A model generated the notes under the pieces. That model searched no databases. It was not told the DNA's origin and was given only the letters and a program-made list of their open reading frames with translations. The position numbers and the translations under genes are program-made. Of a stretch of 64,000 bases of DNA, positions 47,320 through 54,960 are shown in pieces. The stretch is from CBDFKF01 sp965248765 (GTDB taxonomy: Bacteria > Pseudomonadota > Alphaproteobacteria > VGEJ01). The stretch's first letter is position 1, and each line of letters begins with the position of its first letter. The stretch spans positions 2,604,001-2,668,000 of the forward strand of contig CBDFKF010000004.1 in assembly GCA_965248765.1 (NCBI GenBank). Direction: 5' to 3'.

Positions 47320-48414
47320 ATGATCGAGGTTCCCAACACGGTCCCCGGGCGCTACTGGCAGGCGCTCGATGATGGCCGCATCCAGTGCGATGTTTGTCCG
47401 CGGCGCTGTCGGCTGCGCGAGGGTCAACGCGGCCTCTGCTTCGTCCGCGCGGCCGAAGACGACGGCATCGTGCTCACCACCTATGGCCGATCCAGCGGCT
47501 TCTGCATCGATCCGATCGAGAAGAAGCCGCTCAACCACTTCCTGCCGGGCACGCCGGTGCTCTCGTTCGGCACGGCCGGGTGCAACCTGACCTGCAAGTT
47601 CTGCCAGAACTGGGACATCAGCAAGTCGCGCGAGATCGACAAGTTGGCTGACGCCGCGGCGCCCGAGGCGTTGGCCCAAGCGGCCCGCCAGCTCGACTGC
47701 CGGTCGGTCGCGTTTACCTATAACGATCCCGTTATCTTCCTGGAGTACGCGGTTGACGTCGCAGCTGCTTGCCACGCAGTGGGGATACGCGCGGTGGCGG
47801 TGACGGCCGGCTACGTATTGCCGCAAGCGCGCGCCGAATTGTTCGCCCACATGGACGCGGTCAACGTCGATTTGAAGGGCTTCACCGAAGACTTCTATCA
47901 CCGCTTGTGTACCGGACATCTCGAAGCGGTGCTCGACACGCTGGTCTACATCAAGCACGAGACCGACGTCTGGCTCGAGGTAACGACGCTACTGATTCCC
48001 GGCGAGAACGATTCGAGCGCCGAGCTCGACCGCTTGTGCGGTTGGTTCGCCGATAATTTGGGTGCCGACGTGCCGCTGCACTTCACCGCGTTTCACCCCG
48101 ATTTCAAGATGACCGACATCCCCCACACGCCGCACGCGACGTTGCTGCGCGCCCGCGACGTCGGCATCGCCCACGGCTTGCGGTACGTCTATGTCGGCAA
48201 CGTCCACGACCCAGACGCCTCCAGCACCTACTGCCACGGCTGCGGCACCAAGCTGATCGGGCGCGATTGGTACGTGCTGGGGTCGTGGAGCCTCACGGCC
48301 GATGGCGCGTGTCGCCAGTGTGGGACGGCGTGTGCCGGCGTCTTCGAGCCGGAGCCGGGAACCTGGGGGGCGCGGCGTCAACCGGTGCGGCTTGGCGCAC
48401 CTGAGAGCGCTTAG
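47320..48414 (+). CDS. amrS: AmmeMemoRadiSam system radical SAM enzyme
   Basis: The 364-residue protein has the radical SAM CX3CX2C cluster in GTAGCNLTCKFCQNWDISK near residue 90, N-terminal cysteines CDVCPRRCRLREGQRGLC, and C-terminal Cys pairs YCHGCGTK and CRQCGTAC that may hold a second metal site. FTYNDPVIFLEYAVDVA and DVPLHFTAFHPDFKM match the AmrS family. GGAG at 47313-47316 supports ATG 47320. It is divergent from amrBA. A pyruvate-formate-lyase activase role is less likely because no glycyl-radical enzyme is nearby. Confidence 0.93.
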   Translation: MIEVPNTVPGRYWQALDDGRIQCDVCPRRCRLREGQRGLCFVRAAEDDGIVLTTYGRSSGFCIDPIEKKPLNHFLPGTPVLSFGTAGCNLTCKFCQNWDISKSREIDKLADAAAPEALAQAARQLDCRSVAFTYNDPVIFLEYAVDVAAACHAVGIRAVAVTAGYVLPQARAELFAHMDAVNVDLKGFTEDFYHRLCTGHLEAVLDTLVYIKHETDVWLEVTTLLIPGENDSSAELDRLCGWFADNLGADVPLHFTAFHPDFKMTDIPHTPHATLLRARDVGIAHGLRYVYVGNVHDPDASSTYCHGCGTKLIGRDWYVLGSWSLTADGACRQCGTACAGVFEPEPGTWGARRQPVRLGAPESA

Positions 48415-48425
48415 CGGCTCGGGAC

Positions 48426-49048
48426 CTAGCGGCTGGCCGCCTCGCGGCGCCTCGCCTCGCGCCGGGCCTTGCGCTCGTTGAAGGCGGCAAGGACTTGGGC
48501 GCGCTGTATCTCGGCAGCGCGCCGCCGCTCTAGCCGCCACAGCTTGTAGACCTTCAGGCGATAGCGTGACCAGTTCTCGCGGGTACGCGAGTGGTAGTAG
48601 CCCACGGCCAGGCTCCAGCCCCGCACCTCCTGGTAGAGCTGGCGCAGGAAGCTCGCGGCATAGTCGGCGTTGAGTCGCGGATCAAACGCGTCCTCGAGGC
48701 TGGGGAACGCGTCCGCGTGATGCATCAGGTTGATCTGCATGCAGCCGACGTCGATGTTGCGTATCCCACGCGCCTGCAGGTCACGCACCGCACGCACGGC
48801 CGCCGCCTTATCGGGCAGATAATGGCTCTCCCCACTAGCCGTCACCGTCCACGGCCAGGCAAAACTTTCCTGGTCCTCGGCGTTCCACCGCCCCGACTCG
48901 GCAAGCGCGACTGCCGAGAGCAGTTGGGGGGGGGAGGTTATAGGCCGACTCCATCGCGGCCACCGCGACGTGGCAGGCGCTCCGGTGCTCGGGCGCTGTA
49001 TTCGCCGTCACAGCGGCGGAAACCGCGGCTGACGGGACGGCCAAGACC
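48426..49048 (-). pseudogene. lytic transglycosylase, broken by IS insertion and a homopolymer frameshift
   Basis: Two reading frames together make an SLT/lysozyme-like protein. The N-terminal part reads AVPSAAVSAAVTANTAPEH and ends AAMESAYNLPP. A run of nine G (48926-48934 on the plus strand) then puts the rest out of frame. With eight G it continues QLLSAVALAESGRWN (catalytic Glu in AESGRW), FAWPWTVTASGESHY and IDVGCMQINLMHHADAF. The start codon and first seven residues were split off to 50613-50633 by the IS1182-type element. Reconstructed length about 211 residues, a periplasmic peptidoglycan lyase. The extra base could be a sequencing error. Confidence 0.75.
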
Positions 49049-50609
49049 ATGCAGACCGTGTGGAAACTCTGGGTGGCGGGGGATTCCGTCCGTCTCATGG
49101 CGATGTTAGGGTCCGCCATGAGACACATTCCTGGCGTTGACCGCTCTCAGGTTCTGCTTCTGCCGGAAGCAGTGGACGATTACGTGGGCCGGGATAACCC
49201 GGTCCGTTTCATCGATGCCTTCGTGGATGGTTTGGACCTAGCGGCCGCTGGTTTCGAGCGCGCCGCGGCGAAGGCGATAGGTCGTCCCGGCTACGATCCG
49301 GCGGACCTGCTGAAGCTCTACATATACGGCTATCTCAATCGGGTACGTTCGAGCCGCCGGCTGGAGGCAGAGAGCAAGCGTAATCTCGAAGTGATCTGGC
49401 TGTTGCGGCGTTTGTCGCCAGACTTCAAGACGATCGCCGATTTCCGGCGGATCAATCGGGCGGCCTTCCGACAGGTGTTTCGGGAGTTCGTGAGGCTATG
49501 CCGCGAACTGGAGCTGTTCGGACGCGAGCTGGTGGCGGTTGACGGTACACGGATCAAGGCAGTGAACAGCCGGAAGCGGAACTTCACCAAAGCGAAGCTG
49601 GCGAAGGCGTTGGCCGAGAGCGACGAGAGGTTGTCGCGTTATCTCGACCGGCTCGACGAGGCCGACGAGCAAGACGAGGGCGGCACCGGCGGCGGCGAGG
49701 TGGAGCATATCCAGGAGAAGATCGCTGCGATCCAAGGGCGGCGTGAGCGGTTTGAGGAACATCGAGACGCGCTGGCTGCGAGTGGCGAGGACCAGCTCTC
49801 TTTGACGGATCCGGACAGCCGGGCGATGTACGCCGAGACCCGGGTCGGTGTCGGCTACAACATTCAGATCGCCGTGGACGCCAAGCACAAACTGATCGCC
49901 GAGCAGCAGGTCCATAACAAGGTCAGCGATCTCGGTCTATTGGCCGAGACGGCGGTGGTGGCCCGTCGGAACCTGGCCGTCGATCGGATCGACGCGGTCG
50001 CCGACGCGGGCTACTTCAAGATCGAGGATATCGAGGCCTGCGAGAATGCCGGCGTCGTGCCGCATGTGCCCAAGCCCCAGCGCGGATCCACGGTGAGCCA
50101 GGGGCTCTTTCCCAAGGAACGCTTCCGCTATGACGGCGGCGAGGACATTTACATCTGCCCCGACGGCCAACGCCTGGCGCTACACAGCAAGCGCAAGCGC
50201 CGAAGCGATCCTGGAGCGCATGGCAGAACGATTGGCGGCCCGCCCGGAGCTGCTCGATGCGCGCCGTGAAAGCGTCGAGCATCCCTTCGGCTCAATCAAA
50301 CAATGGATGGGCCAGGGTGCCTTCCTGACCCGGCGGCTGGAGAACGTGCGCGGCGAGTTCAGCATCACGGCGCTGGCTTACAACATCCGCCGCGCGATCT
50401 CGCTGGTAGGTGTTCCCGCCTTGATCGCCGCCGCGAGGGCATGAGACGGGAATCAGGCCAAAATCGAGCGCCGCACATCGATCCACGGAGGCCTGGAGCC
50501 CCTTCCACAGGGCTACCGGCGCCAAACCGCCAGATTACGTGGGATCGCCGCAAATCATGGTTACCTAAACCTCCATCCCCGCCACCCAGAGTTTCCACAC
50601 GGTCTGCAT
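49049..50609 (+). mobile_element. IS1182-family element, defective (1561 bp)
   Basis: The ends are perfect 33-bp inverted repeats (49049-49081 and 50577-50609), beginning ATGCAGACCGTGTGG. CAAGAC occurs one base outside the left end (49042-49047) and three bases outside the right end (50613-50618), a candidate target duplication. The transposase is internally deleted, so the element could move only with help from another copy. Confidence 0.85.
49118..50444 (+). pseudogene. IS1182-family transposase, internal deletion and frameshift
   Basis: Starts at ATG 49118 (MRHIPGVDRSQVLLLPEAVD) and follows the IS1182 plan: DNPVRFIDAFVDGLDL, GYDPADLLKLYIYGYLN, DDE residues in VAVDGTRIKAVNS and VADAGYFKIEDI, then YICPDGQRLAL. 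Near 50180-50205 the frame changes, and the C-terminal part reads ILERMAERLAARPELLDARR, EHPFGSIKQWMGQGAFLTRR and ITALAYNIRRAI. Comparison with the usual domain order suggests that the Cys-containing region between these parts (roughly 70-100 residues) is lost. Non-functional as it stands. Confidence 0.85.
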
Positions 50610-50612
50610 CGT

Positions 50613-50633
50613 CAAGACGAGCGCGCGGACCAT
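50613..50633 (-). other. 5' fragment of the lytic transglycosylase (start codon and first codons)
   Basis: On the minus strand ATG 50633 encodes MVRALVL up to the CAAGAC repeat. If the IS and one repeat copy are removed, the frame joins to AVPSAAVSAAV at 49041, giving a normal signal peptide. GCGAGG lies upstream as an RBS. Confidence 0.6.
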
Positions 50634-50879
50634 GCCTCGCGGCCTCACCGCCCAACCACACACCAAATGGGTGCTCACGTCTGTCCTCTTCGGCGGCCAA
50701 CGTGCCATCACACCCAACAACGGAGGCAAGGAGCATGCCAAGTGACGTGCCAAGTGGCAGAGGCGGCGGCTTCCGCAACCCATGCCCGGGACTACAAATG
50801 CGGAGTCGGCTTTTTCCCGGCACGCCGTCCGTTTCCGGTGAAGAGTTCGGGTCAGTCCTTCGGGTATTGGCCTAACACC

Positions 50880-51046
50880 GTGAAAAGGCGGAAGAAATAA
50901 AAAACCGCTTGGAATCGCCAAAAATATGTGCCATATCTAGTGGCACAGCATCGCTGGTTGTCTATCGGCGGTGCTGCCTACCATACCCGTCCTGGGTATT
51001 TCCTCCCTGAACTCGGGCCATGCCTTATACGCGTGGCCCGTTTTTT
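50880..51046 (+). ncRNA. candidate small RNA ending in an intrinsic terminator
   Basis: The 445-bp stretch 50634-51078 has no convincing gene. Its right part holds three small hairpins: GTGCCA/TGGCAC (50930-50948), ATACCC/GGGTAT (50983-50999) and a terminator stem CGGGCCA/TGGCCCG (51014-51040) followed by six T. Between the last two is the single-stranded TTTCCTCCCTG, complementary to a Shine-Dalgarno sequence, a layout seen in anti-SD small RNAs of alphaproteobacteria. The 5' end is unknown and the start given is approximate. I saw no 6S or SRP RNA signature that I could confirm. Confidence 0.4.
51014..51046 (+). terminator. Rho-independent terminator
   Basis: CGGGCCA, a 13-nt loop, TGGCCCG, then TTTTTT. 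No protein-coding gene on the plus strand ends just upstream, which implies a non-coding transcript. Confidence 0.75.
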
Positions 51047-51078
51047 CTTGGGAGTGTTCGAGCACGCGCCGGCTGGAT

Positions 51079-51972
51079 TCAGACCGGCGCCAACGCGGCC
51101 GGGTCGAGCGCGCCGAGCCGCTTGACCAGCGCGCGCATGTGCGCGGTGGTGCGGGCCATGCCCTTATGTCGGCGCAGGCGCCGCTGGTCCATGTAGAGCG
51201 AGCGGTTGAGCTCGATCTGAAGGGCGTGAATGCCGTCTTCGGGCCGGCCGTAGTGGTGTGTGGTGTAGCCGCCGGCATAGGGCACGTTGCGGGTTACCCG
51301 ATAGCCGACCCCGGCAAGGCTCGCCTCGACCGTCTCGGTCAGCGCGGCGGCGCAGCTGGTGCCGAAGCGATCGCCCAGCACGATGTCGGCGCGCTCTCGC
51401 CCTTGGTCGCGATCGCGCGGGCCGCCGATCGACGGCATCGAGTGACAATCGATCAACACAGCATGCCCGAACTGTTTGGCTGTCGCTGCCAGCAGCGCCT
51501 CCAGAGCATCGTGGAAGGGCTGATAGAAAGCTGCGATGCGGTGCTCGGCCTCGGCCACGCGCAGCTTGCGCCGGTAGATCTCGGCTCCCGTCGTCGTCAC
51601 CCGGGCGATGGTCCCAAGGCCGCCGGAGACCCGGAACGAGGAGGTGTTGGCATGGTCGGGCAGCGGCTCGTCGTACATCTCCGGGTCGAGCTCGTAGGGC
51701 TCGCGATTGGGATCGATGAAGGCGCGCGGGAACAGCGCCCGCAACAGCGGTGCGCCGAGATCGGGCGCCGCGGCAAACAGCTCATCGACGAAGCTGTCCT
51801 CGAGCTGACGCAAGCTGGCGAGGTCGGTCTTGGTAGCCGCGAGGAACTCGGGCGCATAGTCGCGGCCGCTATGCGGGGAGGAGAAAACCACCGGCATGGT
51901 CTGGCGATCCGGCGCGAGGATCTCGAACGGCTGGGCGAGGCAGGTAAGTTCGGAAGCAAGCGAGAGCGGCAT
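51079..51972 (-). CDS. N-formylglutamate amidohydrolase family protein
   Basis: From ATG 51972 the 297-residue product has VFSSPHSGRDYAPEFLAAT near residue 27, FPRAFIDPNREPYELDPEMY, VLIDCHSMPSIGGPRDRDQ, NVPYAGGYTTHHYGRPEDG and HALQIELNRSLYMD. These are the signature segments of the N-formylglutamate amidohydrolase family, zinc enzymes that release formate from N-formylglutamate in histidine breakdown. No hut genes are adjacent, so the substrate may differ. Several ATG/GTG codons lie upstream, but this one begins the conserved part. Confidence 0.9.
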   Translation of the reverse strand: MPLSLASELTCLAQPFEILAPDRQTMPVVFSSPHSGRDYAPEFLAATKTDLASLRQLEDSFVDELFAAAPDLGAPLLRALFPRAFIDPNREPYELDPEMYDEPLPDHANTSSFRVSGGLGTIARVTTTGAEIYRRKLRVAEAEHRIAAFYQPFHDALEALLAATAKQFGHAVLIDCHSMPSIGGPRDRDQGRERADIVLGDRFGTSCAAALTETVEASLAGVGYRVTRNVPYAGGYTTHHYGRPEDGIHALQIELNRSLYMDQRRLRRHKGMARTTAHMRALVKRLGALDPAALAPV

Positions 51973-52145
51973 GGACGACTGGACGTACGCGCACCAACCC
52001 GACGACAAGGGCGCAAGACGCCCGCGCCCGATCATACCATCAAAACCCGGACGCCAGGCGCCCGACACGCGCGCCCTCGGCCAGCCCGGCCCGAACGCTT
52101 GCAAAGCAGATCGCTTGCGCTATAACCGAAAGCACCCCCTTTTTC

Positions 52146-52220
52146 GGGCGCGTAGCTCAGCGGGAGAGCACTACGTTGACATCGTAGGGGTCGCTGGTTC
52201 AATCCCAGCCGCGCCCACCA
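52146..52220 (+). tRNA. tRNA-Val (GAC)
   Basis: A 75-nt cloverleaf with encoded CCA. Acceptor GGGCGCG pairs with CGCGCCC, the D arm is GCTC-AGCGGGA-GAGC, the anticodon stem CTACG/CGTAG has loop TTGACAT (anticodon GAC, valine), and the T arm contains GGTTCAATCC. Phage-like genes start 144 bp downstream, so this tRNA is a plausible attachment site. Confidence 0.95.
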
Positions 52221-52226
52221 CCTACA

Positions 52227-52299
52227 CCGCAGAAGACTGCGGTTCTTCCTCCCTGGACACCTTCGGCCGAATGACGTTTTCGGCCTCTTTGTGTTCTTT
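52227..52299 (+). terminator. two hairpins downstream of tRNA-Val
   Basis: CCGCAG-AAGA-CTGCGG (52227-52242) is followed by TTCTTCCTCC. The stronger GGCCGAA/TTCGGCC (52265-52285, 7-nt loop) is followed by a T-rich tract TCTTTGTGTTCTTTC. Together they probably end the tRNA transcript. Confidence 0.65.
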
Positions 52300-52363
52300 C
52301 TTGACGTTTCGTGACGGTCACGACGCGGCAATATCCGGGCAGTTTATTCGGGGGGTGTTCGCG

Positions 52364-52501
52364 CTACCCTGCGGCGCATTGGCCCAGGACGCACAGCCGG
52401 CAGCCGCCGAGACTGATGCCAACCACGAGAATGAGCACGGTAGCCGCGATCACGATCGCCCAGCTGCGGTGTGCGCTGACCCAGGCTTTTACCTTTTCCA
52501 T
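52364..52501 (-). CDS. 45-aa single-TM membrane peptide coupled to holin
   Basis: Read directly from the sequence. The minus strand from ATG 52501 encodes MEKVKAWVSAHRSWAIVIAA, a TM helix (WAIVIAATVLILVVGISLG, residues 14-32) and a short tail with three Cys (GGCRLCVLGQCAAG), stop TAG at 52364. Its ATG overlaps the holin stop as TGATG, so it is translated with the holin. Size, topology and position suggest a phage lysis accessory protein. The LGGC sequence is lipobox-like but lies at the end of the helix, so a small lipoprotein (spanin-like) is possible. Confidence 0.6.
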   Translation of the reverse strand: MEKVKAWVSAHRSWAIVIAATVLILVVGISLGGCRLCVLGQCAAG

Positions 52502-52862
52502 CACTTCGCCTTCCCTCGGAGCTTCTCGAACGTGCGCGTGCCACCGAGACCGAGCATCCCGAGTAGCACGACAAGAAGGTGCTCCATCGCCAGCTCAGGC
52601 GGCATGCTCGCCTCGGAGCCGGTGTTGACCATCACCCAGGCCAGGATGTCGCGGAGGACGAAGCTGTAGAGAAGGGCCCCCGCGCACACCCATCCGCAAA
52701 AGGGCCGCCACCCGGCGACGAACACGGACCGGTGCCCGGCCTCGATCTTGTTCAGCTCCACCTGCAGCTCCCTCGGGCGCATCGCCATCTGGATCTTGAG
52801 GCGCTCGGCGATGGCGCGCTCCTCGTCGGTGGTGACGAACTTGTCAACGATGTTGCCGATGC
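52501..52862 (-). pseudogene. 3TM-type phage/GTA holin, 5' end cut by IS copy 3
   Basis: The open part reads IGNIVDKFVTTDEERAIAER, then an amphipathic helix (RPRELQVELNKIEAGHRSVF), VAGWRPFCGWVCAGALLYSF, LRDILAWVMVNTGSEASMPP and LLVVLLGMLGLGGTRTFEKL. HRSVFVAGWRPFxGW and LGLGGxRTFEK are typical of the GTA_holin_3TM family, which releases gene-transfer agents and phages. The natural start lies beyond 52862, where the IS begins, so the first few residues are lost; an internal ATG at 52788 remains. Last recognisable genes of a prophage or GTA-like element. Confidence 0.8.
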
Positions 52863-52945
52863 TGTCACTAACACACGATATGTCCGGTTTATGTACCAGA
52901 CGATCTGTCCGGATTTAGAAGCTCTCCAGGCTATGGAGGGTTTGG

Positions 52946-54120
52946 ATGCGCCGGACAGAGCAGTTGCAGGGACTGAGATTGATGAAGTTCGAGGAGGTTT
53001 ACGGCCGCACCCATCGGGGTTGCTTGAGCCAAGCCGAGGCGGCGGAGGTTCTCGGCGTTTCAGAGCGCACCTTCCGGCGCTGGCGCGACCGCTATGAGGC
53101 GGACGGCGCGGAAGGGCTCTACGATCGCCGTCTGGGCCGGGTCTCGGCGCGGCGCGCGGCGGTCGACGAGGTGACGGCGCTGTTGGCGCTGTTCGACACC
53201 CGCTACTGGGACTTCACCGCCAAGCACTTCCACGAGAAGCTGGTCGCGGACTATGCCTTCAAGCGCAGCTACAACTGGGTGCGGCTGAGCTTGCAGGCCC
53301 ATGGGCGAAGACGGGCGGCGCCCAGGCGCGGGGCGCACCGGCGCAAGCGGCCGCGCCGCGCGCTGCCCGGCATGATGCTGCATCAAGACGGCTCAAGCCA
53401 CGCGTGGGTCCCCGATCAGTGGTGGGACCTGATCGTCACCATGGACGACACCACCAGTGAGATCTACTCGGCCTTCTTCGTCGCCGAAGAGGGCACGATG
53501 TCGAGCTTTCAGGGGGTGTCCGAGGCGATCCGGGCCAAGGGGCTGTTCTGCTCGCTCTATGCCGACCGCGCGGCCACTACTGGCACACCCCTGAGGCCGG
53601 CGGCACGGTCGACAAGGACAATCCGACCCAGTTCGGCCGCGCCCTGGCCCAGCTCGGCATCGAGCTGATCCCGGCCTACTCGCCCGAGGCAAGGGGGCGC
53701 TCGGAACGCATGTTCGCCACCCTGCAGAAGCGCCTGCCCCAGGAGCTCAGGCTCGCCGGCATCACCGACATGGCCCAGGCCAACCGCTTCCTCAAGGAGC
53801 TCTACCTGCCAGGCCACAACGCCCGCTTCGCGGTGCCGCCGGAAGCCGAGGGCACCGCCTTCGTGCCCTTCGCCGGTACCCTCGACGACATCCTCTGCGT
53901 GCAGCAGGAGCGCACCGTCTCCAACGACAACACCGTGCGCTACAAACGCCTGGTGCTGGCGATCCCGCCCGACCGCCATCGCCGCCACTACGTCAAGGCA
54001 AGGGTCCGGGTCCACGAATACCCCGACCGCACCCTCGCCGTCTTCCATGGGCCGCGCTGCCTGGCCCGATACCAGGCCGACGGATCGCCCATCAACACAA
54101 GCCACAGACAGGCCGCGTGA
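52946..54120 (+). pseudogene. IS1202-like transposase, single-base frameshift
   Basis: The first 208 residues match copy 2 (with Asp for Asn in the AAVDEVTALL segment). At about 53567 one C is missing compared with copies 1 and 2 (GACCGCGCGG against GACCGCGCCGG), immediately after the second catalytic Asp (YADRA). The remainder is intact in another frame and ends RLVLAIPPDRHRRHYVKARV and SHRQAA at 54120. A repaired protein would have 391 residues. Confidence 0.88.
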
Positions 54121-54137
54121 TCCGCTTCGACGCGACC

Positions 54138-54190
54138 GGCCAGTGGATAAGGGGACGGCCGCTCCGCGCCCGCCCCCTTATCCACTGGCC
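54138..54190 (+). terminator. 17-bp perfect hairpin after transposase
   Basis: GGCCAGTGGATAAGGGG (54138-54154) and its exact complement CCCCTTATCCACTGGCC (54174-54190) with a 19-nt loop, starting 18 bp after the transposase stop. Only one arm survives in copy 2 (31058-31074). Probably blocks read-through into or out of the element. Confidence 0.5.
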
Positions 54191-54211
54191 CAACAACCAC
54201 AACTGAAGCGG

Positions 54212-54955
54212 TCAATTCAGTTTGTTCTCGACAGCGTTTTGTTCGGCGGGGCGACGGCGGAACGTCAGATACATGGGGCACCGACCTGCCGCGATAGCCT
54301 TCGCTTCGTAGCGCGTCTCGGGCCAGTCGGCGGGACGGTTGCGCCAATCGCTAGCCGTCATTGCGGTCCACTCGAATGCAGGATGCGCAAGCACGTGCCA
54401 AAGCGTCCAACGGCAGTATTCGCAGTGGTCCGTAGCGATCCTCAGCTCGGCCCCCGCGCTCATGACGCGGGCGAGAGCGCGCGCCGTAGCCGCTGTGACG
54501 AGGCGTCGTTTGTGGTGGCGCCGTTTCGGCCAGGGGTCGGGAAACAGCATGAAGACCCGCCCGATGCTGGCTGATTCCAGCGCGTCGACCAGCACGCGGA
54601 CATCGTCCGTAAACAGGCGGATGTTGGGTATGTCCTGCTCACTGCGGTGGCGTAACAGGCTCGCGACCCCCTCGAGGTAGGGTTCGCAGCCAATGAATCC
54701 CACGCTCGGATTAGCGGTTGCTTGCTCGGCCAGATGCTCACCGGCGCCGAAACCGATCTCGAGCCAGATGTCCCGTGTGGCGGGCGGGAACAGAGTTCGC
54801 GGATTGAGCCGGCCCGTATTCGCATTCGCGAGCGAGATCGCCAGACCGGCGAGCGCCGTGTCGAGCAGCCGCTGCCGGCCGGGCCGCCGCGGGCGACCGC
54901 GACGCCGACCATAGACGACGCGACGCTGTGCGGGGGACGCCGGAGGGTTGGACAA
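54212..54955 (-). CDS. trmB: tRNA (guanine-N7-)-methyltransferase
   Basis: From TTG 54955, just after metK, the 247-residue product has RRGRPRRPGRQRLLDTAL, the SAM motif WLEIGFGAGEHLAEQA, GCEPYLEGVASLL, MLFPDPWPKRRHHKRRLV (the TrmB signature) and WPETRYEAKAIAAGRC. It makes m7G46 in tRNA. The last six codons (VENKLN) and the stop come from the IS end at 54212-54233, so the native C-terminus was replaced, outside the catalytic region. The start is uncertain because no ATG or GTG lies nearby in frame. Confidence 0.92.
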   Translation of the reverse strand: MSNPPASPAQRRVVYGRRRGRPRRPGRQRLLDTALAGLAISLANANTGRLNPRTLFPPATRDIWLEIGFGAGEHLAEQATANPSVGFIGCEPYLEGVASLLRHRSEQDIPNIRLFTDDVRVLVDALESASIGRVFMLFPDPWPKRRHHKRRLVTAATARALARVMSAGAELRIATDHCEYCRWTLWHVLAHPAFEWTAMTASDWRNRPADWPETRYEAKAIAAGRCPMYLTFRRRPAEQNAVENKLN

Positions 54956-54960
54956 TGTCC

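Larger units (their letters stand above)
52863..54233 (+). mobile_element. IS element, copy 3 (1371 bp), no target duplication
   Basis: Plus-strand copy from TGTCACTAACAC (52863) to the inverted TGTCGAGAAC end (54233). It keeps the transposase C-terminus that copy 2 lost, but has lost 25 bp at its far end (one of the two 11-mer sites) and one base in the transposase. The 17 bp outside each end do not match, so the flanks were joined by a rearrangement: holin remnant on one side, trmB on the other. Confidence 0.9.

Noticed and set aside
50632..50745. A 37-codon plus-strand frame starting at ATG 50632
   Set aside because: It has no RBS or recognisable features and overlaps the split transglycosylase start in antisense; it was treated as chance.
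50880..51046. 6S RNA or SRP RNA identity for the small-RNA candidate
   Set aside because: There is no GGAAG-type SRP loop, and the long rod with a central bubble expected for 6S RNA could not be drawn with confidence; kept only as an unnamed candidate.
53567..53570. Programmed frameshift in the copy 3 transposase
   Set aside because: Copies 1 and 2 have the extra C and a continuous frame at this point, so the shift in copy 3 is a one-base loss, not a programmed site; no slippery heptamer was recognised.
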